The position numbers and the translations under genes are program-made. From the NCBI GenBank assembly GCA_013820875.1, contig JACDHS010000037.1:1-39615 (forward strand): a DNA stretch of 39,615 nucleotides. Reading direction: 5' to 3'. Source of the stretch: Verrucomicrobiota bacterium. Lineage in GTDB: Bacteria > Verrucomicrobiota > Verrucomicrobiia > Limisphaerales > JACDHS01. Position 1 is the stretch's first letter. Each line of letters starts with the position of its first letter. Of the stretch, positions 1 to 14,100 are shown in pieces. The notes beneath the pieces are model-generated. The model searched no databases, was not told where the DNA came from, and saw nothing but the letters and a program-made list of their open reading frames with translations.

Positions 1-136
1 GGCCAACGAGGTGTCCAAAACAGAACGAAAAAGTAGGTAGGTTGGCCAACGAGGTGTCCAAAACAGAACGAAAAAGTAGGTAGGTTGGCCAACGAGGTGT
101 CCAAAACAGAACAAAAAAGTAGCAGGGTTGGCCCCA
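1..136. repeat. 43-bp tandem repeat, three copies
   Basis: Copies begin at 1, 44 and 87 and are almost identical; the third diverges at its 3' end, and a fourth start at 130 (GGCC) breaks off at once. Each copy-to-copy junction forms the perfect palindrome GTTGGCCAAC (41-50 and 84-93). The 43-bp period is not a multiple of three, so it does not code for a repeat protein. The array may extend left of the window. The function is unknown. The sequence is unrelated to the 42-bp array at the right end. Confidence 0.9.
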
Positions 137-245
137 GGTTTATCGGTAAAGGTCACTGGTTGAAGATCAAAGACATCTGCTCAGATCCCCATTCATACTT
201 ATTTGATGCGTCAGCCCTGAACCATTTTTAGGCGGCAGAATAGCC

Positions 246-695
246 TCAACTTTTCTCCGCCCACTGGCACGTCACCTCATGGCGGTAATCAAACATCCTT
301 TGGAGCTTCGGAATGATCAGGAGAGGTGCAGCTATGCGACCGAGGATCGAAAAGGGTGGTGTGTATTCAATTTCGTCCCGGAGGATTGCGCCGCCGGGGT
401 GAAGAAGGATGAGATGCTGATGTCGCCAACTCGCGAATGGGCCGGAGATCTGCACGTCCTCGAACAGGCGCGGCGGATCGTATTTGGTGTGTTCGGCGAC
501 CCAGCGCAATCGAATGATCCCGAAAATCTTTTGCTCGACGATGGCGCGAGAACCGATCGTGGAGATGTCTGCTTTCTGGATGATTTTAAGATTCTCCCAG
601 GGTGGAAGCAGTCGCTCAAACGCATCGGGCAATTCGTGAAACGCGAACACGCGCTCCGGGGCGGCTCGGATGATGGATTCTTTTACGAATTGCAT
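246..695 (-). CDS. SRPBCC-family ligand-binding protein
   Basis: A protein of 149 residues that opens with the hallmark of the COG4276-like SRPBCC group: a strand, then residues reading APERVFAFHELPDAFERL followed by PPWE. These proteins have the START/Bet v 1 helix-grip fold with a hydrophobic pocket. They are usually annotated as cyclase/dehydrase-like or cell-division-inhibitor-like without a proven substrate. The ATG at 695 was chosen because the family motif begins directly there. An upstream in-frame ATG at 776 would add 27 atypical residues and run through a hairpin at 724-740. No signal peptide or membrane segment is seen, so it is probably cytoplasmic. It is separated from the kinase gene upstream by about 215 bp and is probably not part of that unit. 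The fold assignment is fairly sure; the role is unknown. Confidence 0.8.
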   Translation of the reverse strand: MQFVKESIIRAAPERVFAFHELPDAFERLLPPWENLKIIQKADISTIGSRAIVEQKIFGIIRLRWVAEHTKYDPPRLFEDVQISGPFASWRHQHLILLHPGGAILRDEIEYTPPFSILGRIAAPLLIIPKLQRMFDYRHEVTCQWAEKS

Positions 696-723
696 AAGAC
701 GTTGAAACTCACTGCCCCGGACC

Positions 724-740
724 GCGAGTCTGTGACTCGC
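724..740. other. Perfect hairpin upstream of the SRPBCC gene
   Basis: GCGAGTC, a three-base loop, then GACTCGC: a perfect 7-bp stem. It lies in the gene-free stretch 696-912, which otherwise shows nothing recognisable. No T-tract follows on either strand, so it is not a convincing terminator. It may be a REP-type dispersed palindrome or a 5'-leader structure. Confidence 0.5.
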
Positions 741-912
741 AGCAATATACGGACGTGCAGCACGTGGGCGAACCATTTACCGGAGAGGCGAACCAGAGCT
801 TCAACCCAAATCCGGCAGTTACTTAACCGCTCCTGACGTCGGCTGCTACCAGCTTTTGGTTGGTCGCCCACTTCGTTTTACCGCAGCAGCGCAATGGTGG
901 AGCAGGCAAGGT

Positions 913-6057
<5,145 letters not shown>

Positions 6058-6066
6058 TCTACCCGT

Positions 6067-6095
6067 TACTTCCAGAAAACCGGACGCAGGTTACG
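6067..6095 (-). promoter_or_regulatory. Candidate ECF promoter of K1
   Basis: On the minus strand: CGTAAC (6095-6090), a 17-nt spacer, then GAAGTA (6072-6067), directly followed by AC. The same layout precedes K2, K3, K4 and sigma-4. The -10-like box ends only 9 nt before the ATG at 6057, so the mRNA would be nearly leaderless. Read another way, this is a GTAAC direct repeat with a 25-bp period, which could be an operator. Confidence 0.6.
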
Positions 6096-6128
6096 CTCAA
6101 TTGTAAAAAATTTTCATTGGCTGAAAAT

Positions 6129-6884
6129 TCATCCACCCGTCATCGCTTTGAACAGATAACCCATTTCTTCTTTCACTTCGTCTGGCGAGGCGACGGTGCT
6201 GGCAATTTCCGCCTGCAACAATTCGCGATACCGCTTGCGCAATCGATGCACCGCCGTTTTCACCGAGCCTTCGTTCATATTCAACTGCGTGGCCAACTCC
6301 GCGTAAGGTTGTGATTCGCGCGAGCCAGCCAGGGTTTGTTTTAGCACATCGAAGATTTGCGTTTTGTTTTCGCAGCGGAATTCGTTCTCCAGTTGAGTCA
6401 ACACTTTATCCAGCAATGCGGTGGCCCATTCTTTGTCGAAAGCTTTGTCCGGTGTCGTCGGATCGGCTGGCTCCAGATCGAACCGCTCTTCCGCCGCTGC
6501 GGCATCAAGCGACAAAGTCTGCCGTCCGCCGCCGCGTTTTTGGGTCTGCAATTTCGCCCATTGTTTTGCGAGGAAATGATTCATTGCGCCGAGCATGAAT
6601 GAACGAAATCGTCCTCGCTCTGGATCAACATTCAGGAGCGATTCGCGTTCGAGCAGGCACTCAAAGAAAGCCTGCGTGAGGTCCTGTGCGTCGTGAGCCG
6701 AGTGGCCGCGACGACGCACGTAGGCATAAAGCGGATACCAATAAGTCTGGCACAATTTTTCCAAGGCAACATGGGCGCGTGTCGTATCGTTGCGCGCGGC
6801 TTTGAGCACAACGCTCCAATGCGTGGTCGCAAAATAATTTCGCGGTTTGGCAGGTTCACCGGAAGATGTGAGGCTCGTTGGCAC
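6129..6884 (-). CDS. ECF-type RNA polymerase sigma factor (sigma-1)
   Basis: About 251 residues. It has the N-terminal NYFATTHWSVVL signature, then TYWYPLYAYVRRRG and HDAQDLTQAFF of sigma region 2 (core and promoter-melting surface). A C-terminal sigma-4 helix-turn-helix (YAELATQLNMNEGSVKTAVH) recognises the -35 element. This type is common beside kinases in Planctomycetota and Verrucomicrobiota. The start is a GTG at 6884. A homologous ATG 35 nt further upstream (6919) is out of frame here but in frame in sigma-2. No anti-sigma gene is adjacent. K1 lies 71 bp downstream, so the kinase is the natural candidate regulator. In Vibrio, an ECF factor of a kinase-linked group is activated by phosphorylation; a similar mode here is inferred. 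Confidence 0.92.
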   Translation of the reverse strand: MPTSLTSSGEPAKPRNYFATTHWSVVLKAARNDTTRAHVALEKLCQTYWYPLYAYVRRRGHSAHDAQDLTQAFFECLLERESLLNVDPERGRFRSFMLGAMNHFLAKQWAKLQTQKRGGGRQTLSLDAAAAEERFDLEPADPTTPDKAFDKEWATALLDKVLTQLENEFRCENKTQIFDVLKQTLAGSRESQPYAELATQLNMNEGSVKTAVHRLRKRYRELLQAEIASTVASPDEVKEEMGYLFKAMTGG

Positions 6885-6962
6885 AAGGCGATTTTACATT
6901 CTGCTGTTGAAAAGCCCATTCGGAAAAATGAGCGATGCAGCGCAATGGTTGAGTAGGCGGGT

Positions 6963-9900
6963 TCACTCGGGCGGTTGCACCGGCATGTAGCCCTTTTCTC
7001 CGGGTGCCAATGCGGCTATTCGGAATGCGGGATGAAAACCGGGCTTCATGATCTCGAATTCTGCATGGATATCCGCCGTGTTGGGGATCGCTGTCGCAGC
7101 GATACCGGTCTGCTTGGCGTGCATGAAGTGGATGCGGGTCTGTGCGCCTGTTTTGTCCAAAAGAATCGGTTCATTGATGCCCGGCAACGGACGCTTGTTC
7201 GGCGAATACATTTTCGCATTGAAGGCGAACCCCCCTTCTTCACGATGAAAAATCGTATTTTTGTCCGAATCTACAAGATCGAGAATCCAACGATCGGGAA
7301 GATAAGCATGGAAACGAATAACAAATCCCAGGTCACGATCAGGCGCGGTTTGGAAGAGAAGATCCTTAGCAGCCTGCGTTTTGCCACCGTAGCCATCTGA
7401 CTGGTAAATCCGCATGAGTAACGGCGAATTCCTTGGAACAATGACCCTCTGCTCGCTCGTAAAGAGAGTGCCAGGCGGGGCAGGGCGGCGTGGTGAACCG
7501 GGTTCATGCCGAACATGTGCCAACAGAATATAGATCCATCCATCGCGATGTTTGAGATGGGCGACCTCGAGGTTGGCTCCTTCGCTCAATTCCTGCCATT
7601 TCCTCGTTTTCCTCTCGATCTCTTTCACTGCCGCCTTAATTTCAGATTCGGTAAACTCCGGTGGCAATCGCCACTCCAGCACATTGTTGTCGCCGACACC
7701 CACCCATCTCCTCTGATTGCCATCTGTCATCAAAAACTCCAATGCGGGACCTTCGCTGTTTGGGCCAGGGATCAGAGTTTGGCTTAACTCAAAGCCGAGG
7801 CCGTAATTTTTGTCGCGTTCGAAATGCAGCAGGATACGACGCGATCCCTTCGGAACTTCTGCTCTGAGGAGTTTGAAATCAATCTGCGTCTTGACCGGCG
7901 GCGAGCTTCGTGAGTCCTCAATGACTGCTTTCTTAACCAGCTTGTAACGAATCTTGGTTTGCCGGAGTCCCTTGGTGAAGCTGCTGATTTGAAGCAGTCC
8001 CACTTGGCCCTGCGCCGTCTGAACGGCCAGCATGATGGGCCACATGGGTTCCTCCGTCAACCAGTAGTGTCGTGCGTCTGACTCAGTGTGGTAACTAATT
8101 CGATCCAATCCCGACTTCAGATGCGCCACAACGTCCTTTACTGTGGCCGCCTCCCAATCTTCGGCTGGGAAATCCGCCAATTTCACGATGTTGGTGCCCA
8201 GCATGAGGCGATGATTTGCGCGCAGATCAGGAACCAAATCCGCGCCGACTCTGTTCATCCATGCGACAATCCCGGCCCATTCATACTCCGATTGTGGCCG
8301 GGAGAAGAGCATGCCGCTGCTCAGTTGCAGGCCTTCCTGACCGTGCCTTGATGCGATTTCATTGACCACTCGCTCGATCACCGGGCCGAAACTGTTGCCA
8401 TCAGTGACGGGCGAGATACGATTGTTCAGTGCCGTTGGGTAAGTATTGATTCCAGCGCCACTACTGGACATTTGAGAAGCCGCCCCTAAATTCTCTGCCT
8501 TTGCGAATCTCTCTTCTCGCGTGTAGATCGAGAAGCGCAAAAAAGCAAACTCACCACTGCCCTCAACTGTCCAATGCTCCTGATCTTGCCGGCGAATCTG
8601 AATGGAAGCAGGAAACTTTTTCCGTACACGCTCCATTAAATCATTTTCCCCGGTAGTTTTTAATTTTGTGCCAAACACCTCTGCAGGCCGAACCCCGCCC
8701 AATGGGTGTGGGGTGTCCGAATCGAGCGACGCGAATTCGAATTCGCATTTAGCACGCGCCAGATTGGGGGAGACGTTGACCACCAGACCATGCACCGTCC
8801 ATCCCGCTTCGTGCAAACGATTTTCAATTTCATTGCGAAGCTTTTCCTCCACTCTGATCACGGTTTCTGGAGAGACTCGCCTGAATGACTTTTCCAAAAA
8901 CAGATACGCGACAACCACGGTTCCCAGAATCAGAACCAACCCTGCCAGCGACGCCCATTTCCTGCCTCCACGATCTTCCCGGGCGAGCGCAGATGAGACG
9001 AGGCCGCTGCTCATTTCACGTCGGCTGCCACCCGAATTTGGATCTACGGTCGGTTGCGTCGGCGCACGCCAGACGTAGCGGACGATCAGCAAGTGAAGAC
9101 CAAGCGCAATTGCCGGGACAGTAATCAGCCGTCCCAGAAACCAGATGACCTCGCCCTGGCGCAGATCGGAGAAGTAACCCCAGACAGCAGCGATCAGAAT
9201 ACTGGCGGTGACCACGAGCACTCGTGAAACAGGATCACCGAATGACGGCGTCTGCCCGTGCGGATGAGAATGGGCGAGAACGGGCTTACCTCCAGCGCCT
9301 CCAGAAGTTGCAACAACCGTCTCCACCTGTGTTTTGAGCACGCTGGCTTGTTGATAGCGCAACTCTGGTTTGCTTTCCAAAGCGCGCAAAACGATTTCAT
9401 CCAGGCGCACGTCGATGTGAACTTTGGTTGAAGGCGCTTCAATCTGTTTGCCGGGTAATTCGCCGGTGAGCATCTGATAAAAGACAACGCCCAGCGCGTA
9501 GATGTCGGCGCGATGATCGACTTCCAGCGGGCGATCTTTTTGCTCTGGAGCCATGTATTGCGGTGTGCCCATGACTTTGCCCGCTTCGGTGAGTTCAGAG
9601 GTAGGGCGCGTCACTCCGTCTTCGTTTTGCGCATGCTCGGCGCGCACGGAGTGACGCGCCCTACCTTCCATTCTGACCAGTTTCGCCAAACCGAAATCGG
9701 CGACCTTCACTTTGCCCCGTCGATCCATCAGAATATTTTCCGGTTTAATGTCGCGATGGACGATGCCGTGATCGTGCGCGAATTGCAGCGCATCACAAAT
9801 TTGTGGAACAATGGCGAGTGCTTCGCGGGACGCAACGCGACCGGTATCGAGCAGTTGTCGCAAATTCACGCCATCGACGAATTCCATCAGGAAAAAGAAA

Positions 9901-10313
9901 AGACCACTCGTTTCGCCAAATTCGTAGAGCGTCACGATGTTCGGATGATTCAGCTTCGCCAGAGCTTTCGCTTCCCGCGTGAAACGTTCTGCAAATGAAG
10001 CCTGATTACCAATGTCCGGCGGGAGAATTTTCAACGCGACAATTCGGTCGAGTCGTTTCTGCCGCGCTTTGTAAACCGCCCCCATTCCACCGCGTCCGAG
10101 CAGTTCAATGATTTCAAGCTGCGGAAATTTTACCGCAAGCTCTTCAGGAGTCGGCGGGACAAATGAAGATGCTTTCGGTTTGGACGGGTCATCCGCGTCG
10201 GACTGGTCGCCGGTTGGAAACGCGCCTTTGAGCATGCACTCGGGACAGAGACCATGAAGCGCGTTGACTTCGACGGGCTTCCCACAGATTGGACATGAGT
10301 TTTCGTTTGCCAT
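6963..10313 (-). CDS. Membrane Ser/Thr protein kinase K2
   Basis: A protein of 1,116 residues, and a close paralogue of K1. The zinc ribbon is at C7/C10/C23/C26. A complete kinase domain (about 62-335) has GRGGMG, VALK, HRDIKPEN, DFG and MAPEQ, plus the same palindrome-encoded insertion in the activation segment. Membrane helices lie around 360-418 and 452-474, giving fewer segments than in K1. The ectodomain carries one copy of the module that starts FGPVIER and ends IRYKLV (about 641-786). The protein ends in VQPPE, and K1 ends in VQAPE, with similar DNA just downstream, so the duplication reached past the stop codon. A GAAGGAAG stretch before the ATG is a reasonable ribosome binding site. 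Sigma-2 lies 65 bp upstream and sigma-1 starts 78 bp downstream. The ligand is unknown. Confidence 0.95.
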   Translation of the reverse strand: MANENSCPICGKPVEVNALHGLCPECMLKGAFPTGDQSDADDPSKPKASSFVPPTPEELAVKFPQLEIIELLGRGGMGAVYKARQKRLDRIVALKILPPDIGNQASFAERFTREAKALAKLNHPNIVTLYEFGETSGLFFFLMEFVDGVNLRQLLDTGRVASREALAIVPQICDALQFAHDHGIVHRDIKPENILMDRRGKVKVADFGLAKLVRMEGRARHSVRAEHAQNEDGVTRPTSELTEAGKVMGTPQYMAPEQKDRPLEVDHRADIYALGVVFYQMLTGELPGKQIEAPSTKVHIDVRLDEIVLRALESKPELRYQQASVLKTQVETVVATSGGAGGKPVLAHSHPHGQTPSFGDPVSRVLVVTASILIAAVWGYFSDLRQGEVIWFLGRLITVPAIALGLHLLIVRYVWRAPTQPTVDPNSGGSRREMSSGLVSSALAREDRGGRKWASLAGLVLILGTVVVAYLFLEKSFRRVSPETVIRVEEKLRNEIENRLHEAGWTVHGLVVNVSPNLARAKCEFEFASLDSDTPHPLGGVRPAEVFGTKLKTTGENDLMERVRKKFPASIQIRRQDQEHWTVEGSGEFAFLRFSIYTREERFAKAENLGAASQMSSSGAGINTYPTALNNRISPVTDGNSFGPVIERVVNEIASRHGQEGLQLSSGMLFSRPQSEYEWAGIVAWMNRVGADLVPDLRANHRLMLGTNIVKLADFPAEDWEAATVKDVVAHLKSGLDRISYHTESDARHYWLTEEPMWPIMLAVQTAQGQVGLLQISSFTKGLRQTKIRYKLVKKAVIEDSRSSPPVKTQIDFKLLRAEVPKGSRRILLHFERDKNYGLGFELSQTLIPGPNSEGPALEFLMTDGNQRRWVGVGDNNVLEWRLPPEFTESEIKAAVKEIERKTRKWQELSEGANLEVAHLKHRDGWIYILLAHVRHEPGSPRRPAPPGTLFTSEQRVIVPRNSPLLMRIYQSDGYGGKTQAAKDLLFQTAPDRDLGFVIRFHAYLPDRWILDLVDSDKNTIFHREEGGFAFNAKMYSPNKRPLPGINEPILLDKTGAQTRIHFMHAKQTGIAATAIPNTADIHAEFEIMKPGFHPAFRIAALAPGEKGYMPVQPPE
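9599..9666. repeat. 68-bp palindromic element inside the K2 activation-loop coding region
   Basis: Second copy of the element: perfect 21-nt arms at 9599-9619 and 9646-9666 with the same 26-nt loop as in K1. It encodes the same in-frame peptide on the minus strand. The flank on the APE side is nearly identical to K1; the flank on the DFG side is more divergent. Confidence 0.9.
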
Positions 10314-10331
10314 ATTTCTTCCTTCACCCGT

Positions 10332-10360
10332 TACAAAGGAGGAATGGCTGAAAGGTTACA
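10332..10360 (-). promoter_or_regulatory. Candidate ECF promoter of K2
   Basis: On the minus strand: TGTAAC (10360-10355), 17 nt, then TTTGTA (10337-10332) followed by AC. The GTAAC-to-GTAAC distance is 25 bp, exactly as for K1 and K4. The ATG is at 10313, so a 5' leader of about 10 nt is expected, which fits the visible Shine-Dalgarno-like GAAGGAAG. Confidence 0.6.
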
Positions 10361-10378
10361 GGGCATTTGAATTTTATT

Positions 10379-11164
10379 TTAATCTGCCAGCGCGCGAAGC
10401 AGAGAGCGAAGTTCATCTTCAATTTCGTCTGGAGTCGCGACCGTTTCCGCAATTCGTTCCCGCAGTCGCTTGCGATAACATTGTCGAATTCGATGAACCG
10501 CCACTTTCACCGCGCCCTCGTTCATGCCCAGCCGTTTTGCAAGATCGGCATAAGGAACCTGGCTGCGCTCTCCCATCAACGAAAAACGCAGCGCCTCGAA
10601 CAATTCGGCTTTTCCTTCCTGCGCGTAATCGTTCCGAAGATCATCGTAAACCTGCTCCAGCAAAGTCATCGCCCAGCGTTTCTCGAACAATTTCTCCGGG
10701 CTGAGCGCGTCGGCGGGTTGTTGCCGGTAGCGGGTTTCGGCAGAAGCGAGGTCCAACGGAATGAGAATTCCGCCATCGCGTTTTTGTGCACGGACCTTGT
10801 CCCATTCGTCCGACATAAAATGATTCATCGAAGCCAGCAGAAATGAGCGGAATTTGCCTTTATCACGATCGACCTGGGCCAACGCATTGCGTCGCAACAG
10901 CGCGAAGAAAAACCCCTGGGTCAAATCCTGCGCATCCTCGACGTTGCACCCTCGCCGACGCGCATAAGCGTAGAGCGGATACCAATATGTTTTGCACAGT
11001 TTCTCCAGCGCAAGATGGGCGCGATCGGTGTCGTGCCTTCCGGCGGTCAGCACCACGCTCCAATGTGTTGTGACGAAATAATTCAGCGGTTTGCTCCGTT
11101 CAGTGGAGGTTGTGATGGTTGTTGCCACGTGGCGGAGTTTATCTTCTGCGATGGAAAATCCCAT
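10379..11164 (-). CDS. ECF-type RNA polymerase sigma factor (sigma-2)
   Basis: A protein of 261 residues from the ATG at 11164, paralogous to sigma-1. It contains NYFVTTHWSVVL, TYWYPLYAYARRRG, a region-2 motif DAQDLTQGFFFALL, a KRDGG linker segment, and a C-terminal helix-turn-helix with YADLAKRLGMNEGAVKVAVH. A GTG at 11128 matches the position of the sigma-1 GTG start and is an alternative start; the 12 residues before it are not shared with sigma-3 or sigma-4. The gene begins 33 bp after K3 stops and ends 65 bp before K2 starts, so it could be cotranscribed with either. No anti-sigma partner is visible. The family call is firm; the exact start and the regulon are not. Confidence 0.92.
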   Translation of the reverse strand: MGFSIAEDKLRHVATTITTSTERSKPLNYFVTTHWSVVLTAGRHDTDRAHLALEKLCKTYWYPLYAYARRRGCNVEDAQDLTQGFFFALLRRNALAQVDRDKGKFRSFLLASMNHFMSDEWDKVRAQKRDGGILIPLDLASAETRYRQQPADALSPEKLFEKRWAMTLLEQVYDDLRNDYAQEGKAELFEALRFSLMGERSQVPYADLAKRLGMNEGAVKVAVHRIRQCYRKRLRERIAETVATPDEIEDELRSLLRALAD

Positions 11165-11197
11165 TCTGAAAATGGAAAGGCCTCGGAGAATCCATCA

Positions 11198-14100
11198 TCA
11201 AGGGTCCAGCGCAGAAACAGGTTTCTTAGCCAATCCGACGAACGTTGCCCAGTTACGCGGGCGGGTTCGCAATTCGAACCGCTCGATTTCTTCTGCTTCC
11301 ATGTTGACCCATCCGACCAGGATCCAACGCTCGTTAGGATTCGATGGAATATCTGTCGGTGCATACGTGTACGCCACCGCAGTTTCTTCGCCTTTCTTGC
11401 CGACCGCCACCAAAGCGGCTTCGGTCTCAGATCCTCCCAGCAACCAGAAACGAATTTCAGTCTGCCCCTTGGACACGAATTTCGGATCACGAGCGCGAAT
11501 TGTTTTCACCGATTCAATGCGGCAGGACACGTCGGCAGAATTCAGGAAACCTGGCTCCGGCGACCCTTTTCCATCGAGGCCTGTTTGCCATTCGCCCACA
11601 CCAAATCCAATCCTTGCCCAAGCCGGATTATTCGTCGTGGATATGCCAACAGCAGTTAAATAAGGAATTGCAATTACTTCACCGACAGGCCCAATTTTGG
11701 CACTCGGTGGGGTCGCACCGGGATGAATTATTTCAAAGACGCAGAGCAAATGGCTGTCCGGCCAGTTCTGACGAAAGTTTTCGCGGAAACGCTGCCAGTC
11801 AGGTTTATCGGGCAAGGATTCACCCTGCGGAGTCCACCATGCAGTTCCGTCGCCGACCGCGTAAAGGCGCACCGAACCACCATGCGGCAACATGACTTTG
11901 TTTTCATTCGTGGAACCTCTATCGCACCAGACGTAAACCGGGTTTGAAGCAGAACCTTTTTGATTGGGAGAAACTGGTTGCGGCAACAATTTCGCCGCCT
12001 GAACCGAAGCCGGCTTCTCTGCCACTGTCGAAGGCAGTTTTTTAAAAAGAAGTTTCAGTCCAATTTGATCACCGCCACCGGCGAGCAAATGTCCGGTGAA
12101 CCGCAACAGGCCGCGGGTGCCATCAGCAGTCGTAAATAGAAATGTGTGATCAGGATGGGTGGCGCGTCCTTTGAGTTGGTGTTCGATCAACTCAATGTCC
12201 ACATCGATGAATTGAAGGGCTTCGCCGCGCTCCGGTTTCAGTTCGCTCCAATCCGATTCCTTCGTGTTTCGCCAAATCTCAGCAGGAACCCGGACGAGCT
12301 TCAATTCATTGTCCACTGGAATGAGTAAACGCCAGGGTTGAAGACCGTTTCCCATCACCATCAGGTCAATGCCTTTTTCTTTCAGCCAATTCTCTTTTTG
12401 AGTGCGCGTCCAACCACCACCTTCACGTCCAAGATCGAATTCACGCGGTGCTTCGATGACACCGTTCTTTTCAAAGTCGAGGAACCGGATTTTCGAGCCG
12501 CGACGGTCCACCGATTCGACGTTCAACTCGACGAAGGAACCATCAGGCAGGATGCCGGCAAAGTCCGGCAAAGGTTTCGATTCTTTGCGACGGAGCGAAG
12601 AATATTCTGCCGTTTCGTTCCTGGAGGATATTGTCGCGTTCGCAGTCGCATCGCTAATACCGATGGCGGTCGTTTGGCCTGGCTCTAACGCAACATTCCG
12701 GAAGGTCATCCATTGATACTTTCGCCGTTGCAGTTCAAATGCTGTGATCTCAGAGAAATCACGTTCGGAAATCAAAGTGAGCCCGTGATTCAGACCAGTA
12801 ACCCCATCGCCGCGAGTGGCCTGAAGCAGCATGAGTGCTCCGCTTCCTTTTACTCCGACTACGCGCGTTTCCCACTCCTCCTTTCTCGACAAACTGAATG
12901 AAACCGCGAACTCTGCTGCAGATTTGGCGCGCACCGCTTCAAATTCGATTTCCCAGACGCCGTCGTCGCGGGACATCTTTGCGCTGCCGTTCAACTTATT
13001 CGTCGCGACCGTAACAGCCCTGACGGTTTCCCATTCTCCGTCGGCTACTCCCAATTGAACATTCACTCGCTGCAACCCAGGAGGACAACCGATCGCCTGG
13101 ACGAAGAATCTCGCACCGCCAGCCTTGGTATCTTTTCCAAAAAACGCCGCTCCCATCCCACCGACAGAGTCCGGTTCAAATCGAGTAACGGGAAGCGACG
13201 CAGTTTCCATCAAACTATGAATCCGAAATGCAATTTCCTTCATCACCTTTCCAGCAGCCCGACTTTGTCCGTCGCGGAAAGGAAATACCTCATCAGCCGG
13301 AGCGCCGCTCGGCAACCACGCCGGCCCGTTAGTGGAAGGATGCGGCGCCAAGCCGACCAATTCGACTGTGCCGCCATCAAAATTTGCGGTGAACGGAGCC
13401 GCAGTGATCATGCGAATTTCGCCGCTGATTGGAGCCTTCGACAGCGTGGAAACTCGGGTATTGAAAATGACTTTTCCGATGATGTCGCTCGCGGGAATTT
13501 CTTTGGGATCTTCGCCCCGCCGTTCGATCAACACTCGATCACGCACTCGCTTTGGAACTGGATCACCTGGGCGAGTTGGCAGATCACCGTCGTAGATCTC
13601 CCCGGCCACGCGGCCCAGCATACTCGTCTGTCCACTTTTATAGACCACAACATCGCCAGCCTCGAACGAATGCGTCAGTTTGAAAACCAAAACTCTGCTG
13701 CCGCGCGGTATTTCGGGACTAACAGCGTCATTGGTTGCGAAATAAAATCCCAAGACAAATGTTCGGAGCAAAAGCGCGATGAACAGGGCCACGACTAAAC
13801 TTCGGAGTGCGGTTCGCCATGTTTTGGATTTTGTGGGCGCAGGAATTTTTTCCAATGACGCTGAAGCGGGAAATGCCAGAAAGCCTAACGCCGCCGTTAC
13901 CAGCGCCAGAATGCAAACCAGAAACACGCCGAAGAACAACTCGTGCGGTTTCAAATCAAACTGCGTCAGTTTCCAGATGCCGATGGCAAAGAAAAAAATC
14001 GCGGCAGCGAAAAGGATCATCTGTATCCAGCGTCTGCCGGTTATTTGGCTCACGAGTTCGCGTTGCAGCGGATTTCCTTTCGGACACGTTGCCGAAGCGC

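Noticed and set aside
818-849. A further copy of the GTAAC promoter motif before the SRPBCC gene
   Set aside because: One GTTAC occurs at 818-822, but no second box lies at the required distance and it is far from the start codon.
13055-13798. Plus-strand open frame of 247 codons opposite K3
   Set aside because: Antisense shadow; the K3 frame has clear membrane helices and an S26-like domain in the same DNA.
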